NCBI RefSeq assembly: GCF_025195125.1
Contig: NZ_JAMGSL010000005.1
Span: 124,001 to 188,000 of the forward strand
DNA from: Streptomyces sp. Je 1-79
GTDB lineage: Bacteria; Actinomycetota; Actinomycetes; Streptomycetales; Streptomycetaceae
DNA length: 64,000 nucleotides
Direction of reading: 5' to 3'
The notes beneath the pieces were generated by a model that did no database searches, was not told the origin of the DNA, and saw nothing but the letters and a program-made list of their open reading frames with translations. Position numbers and translations under genes: made by a program. This document shows, one piece after another, positions 62,000-64,000 of this stretch. How positions within the stretch are numbered: the stretch's first letter is position 1; the number at the start of each line of letters is the position of its first letter.

Positions 62000-63814
62000 A
62001 TGACCACAGGGGAGCTCGCCACGGCGAGGGAACAGCCCGAACGGCCGCCGGACGACGCCGGTCCCGCCCAGGGGCCGCCCCCGGCGGGGCTGCTGCGGCC
62101 CTACGCGGGGGGCTTCGCCGCCGTGATCGTCCTCCAGGTCGTCGGCGCGGCGGCGGGCCTGGTGCCCCTGCTCGCGGTCGTCGAGCTGGGCCGGCTGCTG
62201 CTCGCGCCCGGTCCGGTCGACCACGGCGACGTCCGGTTCGTCGTGGTGGCGGGCGCGGTCGGCCTGTTCGTCAAGCTGCTGTTCACCGCCGCTGCGGCAG
62301 GGGTGGGGCACCTGCTCGACGGGCGGGTGCAGTTGGCGTTACGCCGCCGGCTGGCCGCGCGCCTGGGGCGGGTGCCGATCGGCTGGCTCTCCCGGCGTCG
62401 CAGCGGTGAGCTGGCCAGGCTGGTGGGCGAGGACGTCGGAGCCGTGCACCCGTTCATCGCCCACACCCCCGGCGAGCTGGCCTCCGCCTTCGTCGTGCCG
62501 CTCGGGTCACTGGTCTACCTCGTCACCGTCGACTGGCGGCTGACGCTGATCACACTGATTCCGGTGGTCGCGGCCGTGGCACTGGTCCCGCTGATGATGA
62601 CTCCGGTCCGGCTGCGCGAACAGGCCGACTTCGACGCGGCGATGGCGCGGATCGCGGGTTCCGTCGTGGAGTTCGTCCAGGGCATCGCGGTGGTCAAGGT
62701 CTTCGGCGGGGGCGAGCGCGCCCACCGCGAGTTCCGCACCGCCGTCGACGGCTTCGTCGACGCCTTCCGCCGCTGGGTGGACGGGATCTCCCCGATCGCC
62801 GCGGGGATGCAGCTGGTTCTCTCGCCCCCGTCCGTGCTGCTGACCGTCCTGATCGGTGGCGCCGCGCTGATCGGCGACGGCGGGATGGCCCCCGCCGACC
62901 TGCTGCCCTTCCTGCTGCTGGGGCTCGGGCTGACCGCCCCGGTGGCGGCGCTCGGGCACGGTTTCGACGAGGCGCAGGCCGCCCGCCGCGCGATCGGCCG
63001 GATCCGCGACGTGCTCGCGGTGCCGCCGCTGCCGGAGCCGGTGAACCCGATCGCGCCGCGCGGCCACGGGGTGGAGCTGCGCGACGTCCGCTTCGCCTAC
63101 GAAGCCGGCCGCGACGTCCTGCGCGGCATCGATCTCGTACTGGAGCCGGGGACCGTCACCGCGCTCGTCGGACCGTCGGGAAGCGGCAAGTCCACGCTGG
63201 TGCAGCTGCTGCCGCGGTTCTTCGACCCCACGAGCGGTTCGGTGCGCCTGGGCGGTGTCGACCTGCGCGAGGTGGGCAGCCGGGAGCTCTACCGGCACGT
63301 CTCGTTCGTCTTCCAGGACGTCCACCTGCTGCGGGCCTCGGTCGCGGACAACATCGCCCTCGCGGTGCCGGACGCCCGGCCGGAGGAGGTGGTGGGCGCC
63401 GCCCGTCTGGCCAACGTCCACGACCGGATACTCGAACTGCCGCGGGGGTACGAGACGGTGATCGGCGAGGACGCCCGGCTGTCGGGCGGCGAGGCCCAAC
63501 GGATCGCGCTCGCCCGCGCGCTGCTGGCCGACACCCCCGTCCTGGTGCTCGACGAGGCGACCTCCTTCGCCGACCCGCAGACCGAACAGGCGGTACGCCG
63601 AGCCCTGGACACGCTGCGCAAGGACCGGACGATCCTGGTCATCGCGCACCGCCTGGAGACCGTCACCGGTGCCGACGCCGTCGCGGTCCTGGAGGACGGC
63701 GTGATCGTCGAGCACGGCAGCCCTGGGGAACTGCTCACCGCCGACGGGAAGTTCGCCGCGCTGTGGCGCTCCCGGCACACGGCGGGCTCCGGAGGCGAAG
63801 GCGAACGGCCATGA
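62000..63814 (+). CDS. ABC exporter half-transporter (IrtA/IrtB-like)
   Basis: 604-residue permease-ATPase. Helices occupy about 35-315; the ATPase has Walker A GPSGSGKSTL (near 392), signature LSGGEAQRIALARAL (near 495), Walker [14 protein letters not shown] and H-loop IAHRLET, all intact. The DEATSFADP ending is common in the siderophore-type IrtAB and YbtPQ transporters. The ATG at 62000 has GAGGGG. A second half-transporter starts 61 bp downstream, so they likely form a heterodimer. Substrate is not certain. Confidence 0.9.
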   Translation: MTTGELATAREQPERPPDDAGPAQGPPPAGLLRPYAGGFAAVIVLQVVGAAAGLVPLLAVVELGRLLLAPGPVDHGDVRFVVVAGAVGLFVKLLFTAAAAGVGHLLDGRVQLALRRRLAARLGRVPIGWLSRRRSGELARLVGEDVGAVHPFIAHTPGELASAFVVPLGSLVYLVTVDWRLTLITLIPVVAAVALVPLMMTPVRLREQADFDAAMARIAGSVVEFVQGIAVVKVFGGGERAHREFRTAVDGFVDAFRRWVDGISPIAAGMQLVLSPPSVLLTVLIGGAALIGDGGMAPADLLPFLLLGLGLTAPVAALGHGFDEAQAARRAIGRIRDVLAVPPLPEPVNPIAPRGHGVELRDVRFAYEAGRDVLRGIDLVLEPGTVTALVGPSGSGKSTLVQLLPRFFDPTSGSVRLGGVDLREVGSRELYRHVSFVFQDVHLLRASVADNIALAVPDARPEEVVGAARLANVHDRILELPRGYETVIGEDARLSGGEAQRIALARALLADTPVLVLDEATSFADPQTEQAVRRALDTLRKDRTILVIAHRLETVTGADAVAVLEDGVIVEHGSPGELLTADGKFAALWRSRHTAGSGGEGERP

Positions 63815-63875
63815 CGGCACACCACCCTGACCAACCTCCACGGCGCCTCTTCGATCAGCAAGGAGACGACCTTCG

Positions 63876-64000
63876 ATGATCCGCACGCTGCTGCGCGTGC
63901 TGGGCCACCAGCACTCCCGCCCGATGCTCCGTACCCTCGCCCTGATGACCGCGGCCGCGGTCGTCGAAGGTCTCTGCTACGCCCTCCTGGCACCCGTGCT
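63876..64000 (+). CDS. Second ABC exporter half-transporter (3' end outside window)
   Basis: Only 41 residues are seen: MIRTLLRVLGHQHSRPMLRT then a hydrophobic stretch LALMTAAAVVEGLCYALLAP that begins a first transmembrane helix. This is the usual start of the partner of IrtA/IrtB-like exporters. AAGGAG lies 11 bases upstream. The window ends inside the gene. Confidence 0.8.
   Translation, partial: MIRTLLRVLGHQHSRPMLRTLALMTAAAVVEGLCYALLAPV

Overview
The window is chromosomal DNA from a Streptomyces or a very close relative. GC content is very high, codons end mostly in G or C, GTG/TTG starts and 4-bp ATGA/GTGA overlaps are frequent, and the families present (MurT/GatD, DUF3048, DUF6247, DUF3516 helicase, many TetR/LacI/MarR/ROK regulators, Tat and lipoprotein exports) are typical of that genus. 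I found no rRNA, tRNA or CRISPR array and no intact transposase or integrase.

From 1 to about 39.8 kb the content is mostly core-like: a secreted tripeptidyl aminopeptidase cut by the left edge, an epimerase, an acyltransferase, a DUF3048 lipoprotein, a PRC-barrel protein, CtaG, phosphofructokinase, the lipid II amidation pair MurT/GatD, peptide deformylase, a TetR/acyl-CoA dehydrogenase pair, a cytochrome P450, a PrmC-like methyltransferase, glutathione peroxidase, TesB, a DUF3516 helicase, a heterodimeric ABC exporter with one degenerate ATP site, PNGase A-like and GH109-like secreted proteins, an FAD/Fe-S dehydrogenase with a MarR regulator facing an ABC exporter, and a short MltG. The leftward operon at 34.1-39.3 kb is for sulfonate uptake and desulfonation (ssuC-ssuB-ssuA-ssuD plus a flavin monooxygenase). 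It is preceded by a 27-residue Cys-ending leader peptide with its own promoter, apparently leaderless.

From 39.8 to 49.4 kb lies a fructan utilisation module: LacI regulator, ribose/fructose-type ABC transporter (ATPase, permease, binding lipoprotein), PfkB kinase and a secreted GH32 fructanase whose propeller is interrupted by a repeat insert. Paired copies of a 14-bp LacI-type site (TGTCATCGnTGACA) lie before both transcription units; at the GH32 gene they form a perfect 40-bp palindrome. The last 57 bp of the neighbouring yjbQ gene recur as an orphan fragment at the far end, with the first 35 bp identical. The module may therefore have entered at the 3' end of yjbQ.

From 49.5 to 58.2 kb is a second sugar cluster: an unrecognised 635-residue protein, a ROK repressor without the usual zinc cysteines, two LplB/LplC-type permeases, a Tat-lipoprotein binding protein and a Gfo/Idh/MocA dehydrogenase. 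It has no ATPase, so a shared ATPase such as MsiK is implied. From 58.2 to 61.2 kb is accessory DNA: eroded IS21-type istA/istB fragments, unknown genes, and a DUF6247 gene overlapping a small possible RelE/ParE-like toxin gene. The right edge has a TetR regulator, a tandem operator and an ABC exporter pair, the second member cut by the edge.
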